Shown here: piece by piece, positions 46,591 through 58,300 of the stretch | Numbering within the stretch: position 1 is the stretch's first letter | Layout of the letters: each line of letters begins with the position of its first letter | DNA from: Tetracentron sinense | Lineage: Eukaryota > Streptophyta > Magnoliopsida > Trochodendrales > Trochodendraceae | NCBI GenBank assembly: GCA_015143295.1 | Contig: CM026563.1 | Location: 4,650,001-4,714,000 of the forward strand | Reading direction: 5' to 3' | DNA: 64,000 bases | Notes under the pieces: generated by a model | What the model was told of the DNA's origin: nothing | The model's input: the letters and a program-made list of their open reading frames with translations, nothing else | Database searches by the model: none | Translations under genes and position numbers: made by a program

Positions 46591-46950
46591 GATCTGAAAA
46601 TAAATGGCGGTTCGGTAAGTTCGTTTTGCTTCTATTTGTGTGTAGGATCTGAACAATCGCTTGATCTGAAATAATTTCTCAAGATCATGTATTTTTTCAC
46701 TTAAATTGCTTGATTAAGCAGGGAGAGAGAGAGCTGGGCGGGGAGAGAGAAAAAATGGAGAGAGAGAATTGGGTGGAGAGAGAGAGAACAAGGGAGAGAG
46801 AGAGAGCTGGGCGTGGAGAGAGAGAGAAAAAGGGAACATGTTTAGAGAGGATTAAGGGTAGTTTGGGGAATTAAACGATTAGAACAATAAATGGTGTTTT
46901 AATCCTAGCCATTGTTTGGTATCTAATGGTATAGAGGAGGTGAGCTGATT

Positions 46951-47849
46951 ATAAGGTATATTCAGCCCGGCTGATTAGTCACTTCCTCTAATGTATATTC
47001 TTCGTGAATGCGAATAGAATATCAGAAATCACAAAAATTGTAAGGTAATTTCTGGTTTCTTCAAGGGATTCAAGGGAAACCGGCCTCCTGGAGTTAGTTA
47101 CTTCGAGGGTAACAAGCCTCCTTGAGATAATTCTCCTTTTGATTTCAATTCCCCTTTTATTAATGACCCTGTCAACAACTTAAATACAACCAAGCATCCT
47201 ACATCAATTAGCTAAACTGGATTCTATAATCTAGTACCCCTCTAGTTATCTGAACAATAAAAGATAAGGACTGACTCCTATCTACTGAAAGAGAACAAAA
47301 GAGCTTCAAGTAAACTACTCTACTGTGTCGTGCAACACATGGACACTTAATCACGTAACAGAAATCCAATAGCCTGAAAATTTTATTTGGAGTTAGGGTT
47401 TGTGAAGGCAAAGAAAGAAATATTACTGAGCTGAGTTATCTGTTTATGAATCTAGGGATTTGCAGAGAGATGAAAACTGCGAAAAGAAAAAGAGAGAGTT
47501 TAGGTTTTTTTTACCGGTCTACAATTGAAGATCTCGAGAGCTTCTCCGATCGCATTAGCAGAGCTCTGGTAGCCCTTGCCTTTGCTTCCCTGTCTTTCTG
47601 AGAGTGTGGATTGAATCTCGTGGATTTTAGGAGCAAAACTCTAAATTAAGGATTCGTTGCATCTTAATTGAACCATGGATTAGTGACTTGGCGTTTTTTT
47701 TTCACATTTCAAAAAGAAAACAATGTGTAACACATGCAGACACCCTAAACTCATACACACAATCAGACCTAAGGTAACTTTAAAGGTGCCATAAGATCCA
47801 AGCAACCAATCCAAGGGGTCTGTCTTAAGGAGGTTTGATGGGAAGCAAA
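46951..47849. other. Intergenic stretch, nothing recognised
   Basis: No domain-bearing frame or matched repeat ends. 47747-47800 shares CCTAAGGTA and AAGGTGC(T/C)ATAAG with 9379-9408. Confidence 0.5.
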
Positions 47850-47945
47850 GTTTGTCTAGTTGGTTGTGCGTGTCTACACCACCGTAGGTCCGGGATTCAA
47901 TCCCAAGAGGATGCGATAGGATATATCTTTATTATTACTTATAGT
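47850..47945 (+). mobile_element. 5' part of a tRNA-type SINE
   Basis: A-box-like TCTAGTTGGTTGTGCGTG and B-box-like GGGATTCAATCCC, about 40 bp apart, followed by TTATTATTA. The body after the head is missing or very short. Confidence 0.5.
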
Positions 47946-48254
47946 AAAGTGCACGTGTTTTGCTCGTATTAATTTTCTACTAATAAAATGTAATAATATT
48001 TTAAAATAATACTAAAATTATTTAATCATGATTAATATTTTAGTAGTAAGTATGATGGGATACTTTATAACTTTATTAACTAAATAACTTGTTAACAATT
48101 ATATAAACAAATATTACTATATTTATAATATAGAGTTATTATCAAAGTAGGTTTGAAGTTATTTTTTTCAAATAGTTAGTGGGTCTTATATAGAAGTCAG
48201 AAAATTTTCATATAAATTTAATAAAGTTAAAGAAAATTAAAAATTGTTTAGTTA

Positions 48255-48605
48255 ACAACCTAACCTTAGCATTCACAAATGATAAAAAAAAAATTAGAAG
48301 AGTGTCAAATAAAATAGTGGCAACACAGTCCAAACAATTGTAAAATATTAAATGAAATGATAAATATATTTTTATATGAACTTAAAAAAAAAACACTTGA
48401 AATCCAGTGTAGAAACATAAAAGATTGTTAACCTAACCTTAGCATTTACAAATGTTAAAAAGAAAATTAGATGAGTTCCAAATAAAATAGTGGCACAAAA
48501 AATGTATAGAATTACAAAAATGAAAAAAATAAATAAATTTTTGTTACAACAACAAGAATCATTAAAAAAGAAAAATATGTAAAAATAATTTATTTCAAGG
48601 AACAT
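48255..48605. repeat. Tandem duplication, period about 172 bp
   Basis: AACCTAACCTTAGCATT followed by AATAAAATAGTGGCA occurs at about 48258-48320 and again at about 48430-48492. AT-rich, non-coding. Confidence 0.7.
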
Positions 48606-49329
48606 AAGAGGAGTAGCAAATATTACTCAAAATTAGAAAAATTCGAGAGAGAAAAACATTGTTTAAACAATTGATTAAAACTTAGGTTAAAATTCTAATC
48701 TCGTGGTTGCAATGTAATATAATAAAGCATGTTAATGATTTGAAGGAGGCTGATATGGCTATTGCATGCAATTGTGTAAAATGGACCGTACCTACGAGCC
48801 TATTCATGTGGACGTTTTTGGTACATAATTTTGTGTTTTTTTATAGCTAATCAATGGCCTTTCCATATCGCCCCTTGTAACTTTGATTAAACTTGGTTAA
48901 GTCTAGTCAATTCAAGGTTAATATTTTTTTAATTATTTTATAACTAAGTTTAAATGGATAAACCCAAGAGTGACTGAATCTTATCCATAGTTAATCCAAT
49001 GTCATTTGAAAGCTCCTTTTAGGAAAGAGTGACATTGTCAAAAGTATATAAACCCTGAACGAATAAGGAGTCCCAATTCCCAAGAAGGGATAACCAGTGT
49101 TACTTCGAATGCAATGATGAAGAGGAGGTCGACTGCGATTGGAAGAGGGTATCGACTCTTAATTGTCTTCCCAACAAAACGATGGCACGACCGCATGATC
49201 ATGCATACTTGCAATGGTAGCGACTGATGCTTCCTTATATGAAGCAACTATGGTTGTGGTTTAGGTATCGCTTCCTGCCACCATGTGAATCCTTTTTGGA
49301 TGCCTGGTTCGGATTTGCAGTGCTTGGGT
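48606..49329. other. Intergenic stretch with one worn foldback
   Basis: 48890-49020 has GTTAAGTCTAGTCAATTCAAGG and loose inverses resembling the recurring foldback family. Otherwise nothing recognised. Confidence 0.45.
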
Positions 49330-49620
49330 TTGGCTGTTCATGGATCGGATCAAGATCCGAATCCAAATCCAATTAATATTGGATTAGATATGGATACTGG
49401 TTCTTGAATCCGATGGGATTCGGATCTACAATGATCCTCTTATTCAATTTGAATAAAATCGGATAATAATATAAGAATTTTTTTTTTTGTAAATATATTA
49501 CACGGATGTTCGAATTTGAATTGAACAATTCAGAATCGGATGGATATTGGATTGGATTTGAATCTGTCATATTTTTAATCGGATCCAGATCCGGTCGAAT
49601 CCAATCCGTTTATAGCCCTA
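49330..49620. mobile_element. Older relative of the GGATCGGAT hAT-like element
   Basis: Ends TTGGCTGTTCATGGATCGG and CAATCCGTTTATAGCCCTA parallel the 23626 element. Both halves carry ATTCGGATC/GATCCGAATCC words. No matching flanks remain. Confidence 0.55.
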
Positions 49621-49985
49621 AATGCAACTGCATGGGCCATCTCCTGTCAGGCTGTCACACACTAAATGTTAAAGAGGACCCACTGTCGTTTATAGACGTT
49701 CAACACTACACGTGCCTTTGATCTGGACAATCACTTGATTGACCATAAGCCCAACAATTTCACACCTCAGATAAATCCAACCATCCGATGAGTTTGGATG
49801 TTGCTCGCTAAGATTGTGATTTGTGGGCATTGCTAACCCATAATAAAGACACTCAGAGCCCATACAGAAAAGAATAAATAAATATTTGATTCAGGAATTT
49901 GAGCTGCTATATGAATCCAACTGAGAAAGGAAAGCTTCAAACTTAAGTTAGAGAGATAGAGAGAGAGAGTAGATTTGAGACTTAA

Positions 49986-50048
49986 CTCATGGAGTCTGAC
50001 CACGTTTGGATGTTTGAGGAGCCTCAGAGTACCGATCTCTCTCCTTAC
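49986..50048 (-). pseudogene. Orphan CIPK-like kinase exon
   Basis: Minus-strand 63 bp encodes VRREIGTLRLLKHPNVVRLHE, the alpha-C region segment of CBL-interacting (SnRK3) kinases, where it normally forms a separate small exon. It is preceded by a good acceptor (TTGCAG). At the donor position the sequence reads GAG then TTAAGT instead of GTAAGT. No neighbouring kinase exons are recognisable on either side. Either a relic with a lost donor or a captured exon. CIPK is the best guess among related kinases. Confidence 0.55.
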
Positions 50049-50582
50049 CTGCAACACCCATTCAAACACCCTGAAATCAGAACAGACGAACCGTACAAAA
50101 ACAAAACAAATAAAAAAAAATTATATTCAAACATAACAGAACACAGGCAGGTCGAGAATATTTGATACTAAGAACATATGAAGGCATGTATCAACTTCCT
50201 TTAATCCTTTTATTTCCTTCATATCAGATCAGGAGAGAAAAAAGGGGAATTAGAAGTTCTATTGAGTTATAAACTAACTCTACCTCTTGTCTAAGTATAC
50301 CTTTATCTGTTTATTTTAACAATATACGTGAAGTTTTAATTTTAAAACTCTTTAGATTTCTTTTAGCCTAAGTTAATAGAATTATTAAATTAAATTAAAT
50401 GATACTTTTGTCAACAAAAAATTGAGGTTACTCCTTGTACTTTTATTAGTAAAATGATAATGCGAGAGCCAGGCGTAGCCTGATTTTTCGAATTTCCCAA
50501 TCTACCCTCATATAAAATATAACTTTGATTTAATATTTTTTAATTCCCAAACTACCCCTTGCTCATCTATCTATTTAAAAAA
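50049..50582. other. Intergenic stretch, nothing recognised
   Basis: AT-rich; no kinase exon 5' of the orphan exon could be found here. Confidence 0.5.
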
Positions 50583-50700
50583 TAGAATCACAGCCAATCG
50601 CGATTGAACTCGGGGAGAGTTCAATCGCACCTGTGGGTTAACACGTGTCCCTTTTAACTCTTATTAACTACAGTTAACTCCTTCCCCTCGCTCTCACGTG
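50583..50700. mobile_element. One-armed relic of the 16488-type MITE
   Basis: AATCACAGCCAATCGCGATT, GAACTCGGGGAGAGTTCAATC and ACACGTGTCCCTTTTAAC match one arm of 16488-16849; the other arm is missing. Confidence 0.6.
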
Positions 50701-51589
50701 CATTGCACATGCCACCTGCTAGTTCATATAAATAGAACTTATTGAGACTAGTGTTTGATAACAGTCAAATTAAAACTCTAAAAAAAAAAAAAAAAATAGG
50801 GGTTTTACCTCTTTCTCTTAAATTTTTTTTTTATTTTAAAATCTCTAATGCATTTAGATGACGTTTCATCAATATGAATATAAAATTTTCTTAAAACTAG
50901 ACTTTTATGACCTTAGCAAATGTACTCTCATCCCTAATATTTTTCTTAAACTAGTGAAAATAAAAATTATAAAATTTTAAATAAAAAAATTTGTATAAGT
51001 GAACTCAATAAAGTATATTTACTAAAAGTTGTTTTAAAATGAAACAATCTTTTTCAAGAAGTAATTGAGGATAAAATAAAAAGTTGCCAACCTTTACGAT
51101 GATATATATATCCATGGCAAGTATATATTTTTGGGCAATGATTAGCATATCATGCATTTGTCTATGTAGTCAAATGTCATGGTCACGTGTACCTTTTAAC
51201 ACTCTTTTAATTATGGTTAAACTTAAGAATATTAAAGTTAATATTTTTATTTTTTTTAATCTTTAAAAATCAAAATTAGATTGCTTAACCTTAGAATGAG
51301 TAAATCTCAACTACAGTTGATGTATGGTAAAAGTGGGGCATGGACCAATGAGGACTGCATATTTGATTACACAGTCATGATGCGATAGTAAGTTAAGTAT
51401 TTCCCTATATATTTTAGGTACTTCTTTAATTAAAATTTACTAGTATCATAAGAACAAAGGGCTTAACCTAAGTCGGTCAATGAGATGATGTGATTCCATA
51501 GGTACTATTATTTTTATAAACATTAATTATAAAGGATAAAATTGTTAACTATAGTTAAAATAAGGCTTTTGTGAATCACTACATGCGAT
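50701..51589. other. AT-rich stretch with one worn foldback
   Basis: 51175-51330 carries CACGTGTACCTTTTAACAC, TTATGGTTAAACTTAAG and approximate inverses, a worn copy of the recurring foldback family. No gene seen. Confidence 0.5.
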
Positions 51590-52106
51590 TAGTGATGTAT
51601 TCGAGCCGAGCTTGGTCATGTTTGAGCTTGGCTTGAGTTTTGGCTTGAAAAGCTTGATCAAGCTCCAGTTCTGTTTGAGTTAGAACTTTATTCAAGCTGA
51701 GCAGAGCTTGGGTTGGCACAAACTTGATTCAAGAAATTATTTTGTTTAATTTTATATAATTTTAATACAAATATTTGTTAATAAATTATGATATAAAAAA
51801 TTATAAAAATTTAATCCATTCATGTATGAAAATAAGAATTTTTTTTTTTTTTTTGAGTAGTCATTTAGTCCAAGGGTAGAGAGTTAGAATTAGATTTCAT
51901 GCTTTAATTTTTTAACTTTTTTTAAAATTAATATAAACAACATTACTAAAAAATTTAGTATATATAATTTTGAGCCAATCGAGCTCAAACTGAACCGAGC
52001 TTTAAACGAGCTGAGAGTTAAGCCGAATCAAACAGGGTGTGGCTTTGGCTTGAGCTTGACTCAAACGAGCGGACATTCAGCTAGCTTGACTTGAGTGCGG
52101 CCCTAA
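51590..52106. mobile_element. hAT-like GAGCTTGG element
   Basis: Left TAGTGATGTATTCGAGCC, right CTTGAGTGCGGCCCTA. Sub-terminal TTTGAGCTTGGCTTGAG and inverses around an AT-rich core. It ends about 270 bp upstream of the ureidoglycolate-hydrolase-like start codon. Confidence 0.6.
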
Positions 52107-52378
52107 ATGGGACCTCGTTTGGATTTATCCACTCGGACATATATTAGATACGTGTCCACACGCTAATCCGCTGCATGCAACACGACCTAGTGGCTGAAAA
52201 GTGAAACGAGAACCAACGATTACCTACCTCATCAAATTACAATACTCCCACATCCACATCTCGTCCTGATAACAGTGAACAGACCTTACAACCTTTTCCT
52301 GTCCTGGTACAGAAATTGAGCGGGACAAATCGTAATTTTATATTTTTACTATCTACAGTAACTGCTCTGTATCAGGAG

Positions 52379-55300
52379 ATGGATTTCTCCGGCGAGTCAA
52401 AAGCTCCAGCGGTGGTGAATCTGAAGGCGATCGAAGCAACAAGTACCAGCTTCGAAGACTTCGGTCAGGTGATTGAGGCTTCTCCCGACGGTGAGGAGTT
52501 TGGACCCCGTGATGCGCAATTAGACCTCAGTCGAGGGATTCCAAGGTGCCTTCATCCTTCAATTTATCTCCTCTCTGCATCTCTTTGTCTCTCTTTCTCT
52601 CTTTTAGGATTTTGTTTCCCACCTCGATTCAAGTCTGTTTTTTTTTTAAAAAGAAATATATATATGGTGGTGTTGTGCGGAAACGCGATAATGGGATTGA
52701 CGACAATGTAAATTAATAAGGAGAAAGTAAAGAGAAAATATAGAGAAATCTTGTTAAGAGAAATCTTGAGGAACCAGTACAATACCACTCAACTCATCTT
52801 CTCAATGAAACCCTGAGTTTTTAAACCCATTCTATTATCTCCACCCCTATGCATATAATCCATTCTATTATCTCCACCCCTTGTGCATATAAAAACCCTA
52901 GACCTATAAGCACATATTTATAAGCCTAAATTGGAGTTCTAGACAATTAGAAAGACCCAAAAAGGCTTAACATGGCAAATCCGGCATTCAGCACGCAAAA
53001 CCCACCTTAGGCGTTCGAATGGCCTAAGGGGGTGTTCGAACGCCCTCCCTTATTTTTGAGCCACAAACCAACAAACTCCATTTTGGCGAAAAACTCCGCG
53101 ACACCGCCACAGCCAAGAGAACCGATTTGCTAATCATCAACTAAACCTCCAAGATAGAACACCGCATCACCCACATTCGGAATGCACCTCCACCTTGAAT
53201 AAGAATTTCTCTTAAAATTCTGTAATCTCGTTTACAAATACCGCGAACAACCATTTTGACCTTACCAGCTTTTGCACTATCTGCAAAAGAGACCCACTAG
53301 CTACACACACTCTCGAATCACCCAAAAAAAATCATCCACCAGATTCGATCAAACACGGCCAAAACTCGTGTGTAGCCTGAAAACCGTCATTCTTTTTAGA
53401 AGAACCTCGAACAAGGACATAGACCCGTCCTCTCAGCTAAAGGCACTTCACCATCTCGTTCCTTTCGGAAACCTTCCGGAATACTTGCCCCTGCACCAAC
53501 TGCGAAAGAGACCTTAGGGAGCTTCGTACCCTCTGCATAACATTGGATTTCTGATTTCCTACAGACCCCGTAGTAATTCCACCTATAACTGAATTCCCGT
53601 ACGGGAGATACAAATTACCACAGTTCTTCATTTTCATCAAAACTAAGCATCCCCGCTTAATCTTGATAACTCCACTTCCTGCTGTGTAGCAATAGCTCAG
53701 GGAGTCTAACTGGCCAAGTGAAATTAAATTTCTTTGCAACTTAGGGACATAGGCTATCCCTCTCAAAGTCTGAACCACTCCGTCAAACGAAGCTCCTGAA
53801 TCTAATAACCACTTTATTAGAAGAATTGTCAAAACTATTGGAGACTGGAAGAGCATCTCCAAAGTATTTCCTTTCCAGCTTTGCACTATTTCCGTAGAAT
53901 GAAGCCCATTTTCCGTAAACCTCCTCCACAAATAGTTGCCCAAACTAACTTGTAGCTTTGATACTAGTTATTGGGAATAAACAACAATAGAATAACCGAC
54001 ACAAAAGATAAACAAGCACACACCAATGAGAAAACACAAGAGATATACGTGGTTCAACAATAACATGCCTATGTCCACGGGTCAAGATCCGATTACTTAT
54101 TTTTTTATTCAGAGAAACCTTGAGGAATCAGTACAATAGCACTCAACTCACCTTCTCAATGAAATCTAAAAAAGAATTCCTATATATCCTCCCTTAAACC
54201 TTTTCCCAAAACCTTGGAGTGCTTAAACTCATTATGTTATCTCCAGTTCTCCACCCCCTATGCATATAAAAACCCTAGACCTATAAGCACATATTTATAA
54301 GCCTAAACCGGAGTCCTAGACAATTTGAAAGACCCAAAAATACGTAACATGCCTAATCCGGCACTCAAAACGCAAAACCCGCGTTGGGCGTTCGAACGGC
54401 CTAAGGGGGCGTTTGAACGCCCTCCCTTATTTTTGAGCCACAAACCAACAAACCGAACTAAAACCTTCACTATAATGGAGAAGATTACAAAAGATGAGTA
54501 ACTAAGAAGACAACCCAAAAACTTTCCCAAAACTCACACAAATCTTCTTTGTTCTCACTAAACAAACCCTAAACTGAATATACACTTATAAAGAAGGTAG
54601 AAAATTAATTGGAAACAAAGTCCTACTCAAAATAGGAGTTTCCCGAAAAAATAAAAGAAATTTGCCAAAGCTCGCTCGAGCCAACTTAGACTCACTCGAG
54701 CGAGTTGGTTGCGGGTTTTGCACTGTATTTCACAGTTAAAACAAAACAACTACTGGTAAACCACTTTAGCTTGAACGACCTTAATCTCGCTCAAGCGAGA
54801 TCCCAAATAATTAAGTCAAATCCCAATATGTGGCATTCAGGTATTCATTTTCCTATGATGGCTCTCACTTTGACCCGTTGCATCCAAGTAGTCAGGAGCG
54901 GAGCCACATGGGGCCCAAGGGGGCTCTAGCCCCCCCCCCCCCCCCCGCCTCCCCAACTTTTGGAAAAGAAATATGTATCAACTGGGGCTTAGTCTAGAGT
55001 AGGGTGGAGTCGGGTGCAGAGTTGCGAAAGCCCTCCTGAACTTTTGAGGAAAAAGATAAATTTATTCTTATATTATTTAATTTAAGAGGGCGTAGGCAAA
55101 TATAAACATACGAGATAGACGACAAACTTGACCATTAAAAAAAATCGGGGGCTATGCCACCACCCCGCACCCACATTGTTAGTCCCCTATAAGAAAATCC
55201 TGGCTCCGCTCTTGTAGGTAGCCATATCCCCAAGTCGCCCCCTCCAAGACTCGAACTCGAAACATGGTGCCAACTATGGTACCAAATGTTATGAACCTAA

Positions 55301-58300
55301 CCAACGCTCCAAAAGCCCTAGGGTAATTAAGGAACCGAAAGTTAGGCTCATAAACCATCCCGGGGATCGTCAGTTGTGCCAGATATGTTACAAGGACAAT
55401 TGACTGATCAAATAAGGAAGAATGGTGAATGAGGAAGGGGATTATCTCGTTGGAGGGAGATAAGACGTCCAAGCTATGTTCAAGTCAAATTTCAAGCGTC
55501 CAATGATTAGAGACTCTCAAATGTTGGTGTCGGCCCTTGATTTGGAGATCAACAAAGTTAATTATTTTTATAAGGTCTATCCCTTAGGTCTAGATGAATA
55601 TGGACCATTAGTTACGCTCTCTAGAGTCTAGAGCAACCTCGGATTAAGAAGAAGATAAGAAAGAAAGAATGATTTGAAAAAAAAACATGGCACTCCCATT
55701 AAAAGAGAGTGCTCATCACATCAAGTAGAAGAAAAGAAGAGAGAGAAAGTGGGGAGAGGTAGAGGAAGGATGGCCTATGTTTGGGTTGGCTTATGTTCTC
55801 CATCTCTTTGACCGTTGTTACCTTCTTGGGTTGACATTTTCTCACTTCGAGGTATGATGTATCTTCATTCTGGAGTGTGATGTATCCTTACTATGGGCTA
55901 TGATCATGGTGTCAAAAATCGACTCATTCCGCTGAAGTTGACTGAATTGAGTTGACTTTTGTGGTATCTGAAGCAAAATGCACATGTATTTTAAAAATAC
56001 TGGATTTTGTGGTAAAATTCGGTGAACTTCGGTAAACTTCGATCGAAACAGGAAAAAAATGTTGGGAAAATACAGAACTTCGGTGGAAATTAACCGAAGT
56101 GTACAAAAAAAAGTTTGTTAATTGAAGGGTTTTAAGTGTTAACTTAAAAGTGTAATACTAGTTTTACTCGCTTTAAATTTACTTTCTTTATAAGGAAAGA
56201 CATGTGTTCCTAGCATTAACCTTATTATAAATATAATTAGCTTTAAAAGATTGCTAACATTAACCTTATTATAAATTATAATTTTATTATTAGAGTGTGG
56301 TTAATATTAACCTCATTATAAATTATAATTTATTACTCTAATAATAATTTCATTATTAGTATATTATGCCCATAAGGGCTTTTTAGTAATGTTAAAAAAT
56401 TAAAATAATTTCTTAATAATTTTTATAAATTAAAAATTATTTAACTACCCATCTCGTCCTCCTCACATATTGATTCGGTCCTGCAAAACATTGAGCTCAT
56501 CAATTTCATATTGAAATAGGTTTAAAAACTAAATTAAATTTCAATTATTTATTAACTTTAATATGCATTCATATGTTTTTCAGGTTTCTAAATAATTAAC
56601 ATGTATAATCATTGAAAAATAAAGAGAATACATATCATCTTCACTTGACAAAGAGGATAAAATATAGTTAATTTTTTTTTTTGACAATATAGAAAAATTT
56701 AAAGAAGAAATTACAGCTCAGACAAGCGACAACGCATGTCACTTAATATGATTCTCACATTTGTGTATTGCATGCTGCATCAGTAATATAATGAATTCTA
56801 GATGTGTATTTATGCTTAAGTATTGAATTTCTAAAGTTTCATCTTAGATTTTCAATGTTTCCTAGACTTTTTTAATTTTTACATAACTTCCTCGAACTTC
56901 CTTAAATTTTCTCAAAACGTGTCAACTTCCTTAGTGATTGAAGTTTATACCGAAACCGAAGTTTAATACCTTGGGTATGATGTCATCTCCCAAAGAGAGA
57001 AAAAAATTATCTCCTTTCCACAATGAGAGAAGTATCAATTGGTGTGTTGCCATGACTCATGATGACATCACATGATGTCATTTCTCAGATGAGGGATGAA
57101 ATGTGGGTTGTGATATCATGACAACATCATTAATGACATCATTGGAAACAAGGAGCTTCTTAATGAGATTCTCTCTTGTTAACATGGGTGGTAGCGAGAG
57201 TATATTGTTGCGGCCTCATGTTAAGGTCAGTTGGGTAGGGGCATCATTAATGACGTCACGCTAATGGGAAAACCTTAACAGGGTTCTCCCTCTTGTTAAC
57301 GTGGGTGGAACTGAGAGTAACTTGTTGCAGCATCATGTTAAGGGAAATGACATCATTATTGACCTTAATGGGAGTCCCAATGGGGATCTCCCTCTTGGCA
57401 GTGGAGAGCCCCTTAATGGGGTTCTTTGTCTCATTTGCAATAGTTGCAGAGGAAAGATAAATAAGAGATGCCTTCCTCTGGAGGGTGTGTTGTTGTCATC
57501 TCTTTAATGAGAGAACCCTGACAGATAAATCTTTGTAAGAGATCTATCTATCTGAGAGAGTGAGAGAGAGAGAGAGAGAAAGAGAGAGAGACCGTGCATA
57601 CAAGAGATATCCATGTGGAAGGGATCTCTACCTTCCTTCTTAGTAGTAAAAAACTGAGGGATACCCTATAGACAAGTGAGATCCCTATGAGAAGGAAATC
57701 TTTCTTCTCTATATTGGGAAATCGAGAGAGAAAGAGAGACTCTTGAGAGAGAGATCTTTCTCTCACCTTCCTCTAGGGTGGTTATGACTTATGAGAGAAG
57801 TTGGAGCCAATCCACCCGTTGGTGGTATTCTTCCAAAGACTCGTGGGAAGGAGATCTCAAATCTACATTCAAAAAGTGGTCCATGTCTTTAAATGGGAGA
57901 GGAAAAAGGTATAAATGAGGGAGAGGAGTTGTTGTGAAACACGCAACAACCAACAACGATAAATAAAAGACAGAAAAGGAAATAGAAACAAGAACACATA
58001 GATTTACGTGGTTTGGCCAAAGATACCTATGTCCACGAATCTGCACCAGTTCCACTATGCTTAGAGGCAAATAAACGAATAAAGCTGTTATAGGGTTCTC
58101 ACGTACTCTCTCTCTCAGAAACTCATTTTTCACTTATGTAGAAACCCTAGACACGAATATACTTTATATTTCCGGTCTTCAAGTTTCAATAAAGGAAACC
58201 CAATAATTTTTTGGTTCGGGGGCTCCGCCCTCGAGCCCCTGGGCAAAGACCAAGGGGCACGCTGCCCCTTGCATCCTGACTATCTGTTATAGCGCAAACC

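Larger units (their letters stand above)
44726..46950. mobile_element. Long inverted-repeat (Mutator-like or foldback) element
   Basis: Arms of about 190 bp or more: left AATCAGCTCACCTC..., right its inverse ...GAGGTGAGCTGATT. They match through GGATTAAAACAC, TTGTTCTAAT, AACTACCCTTAATC and the TCTCTCTC/GCCCAGC pattern. A 71-bp tandem duplicate extends the left arm to 44689. Interior 45090-45200 repeats GGTTTTAAATGTTGTT twice. Host for the solo LTR at 45277. No transposase frame, so non-autonomous. Confidence 0.7.
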
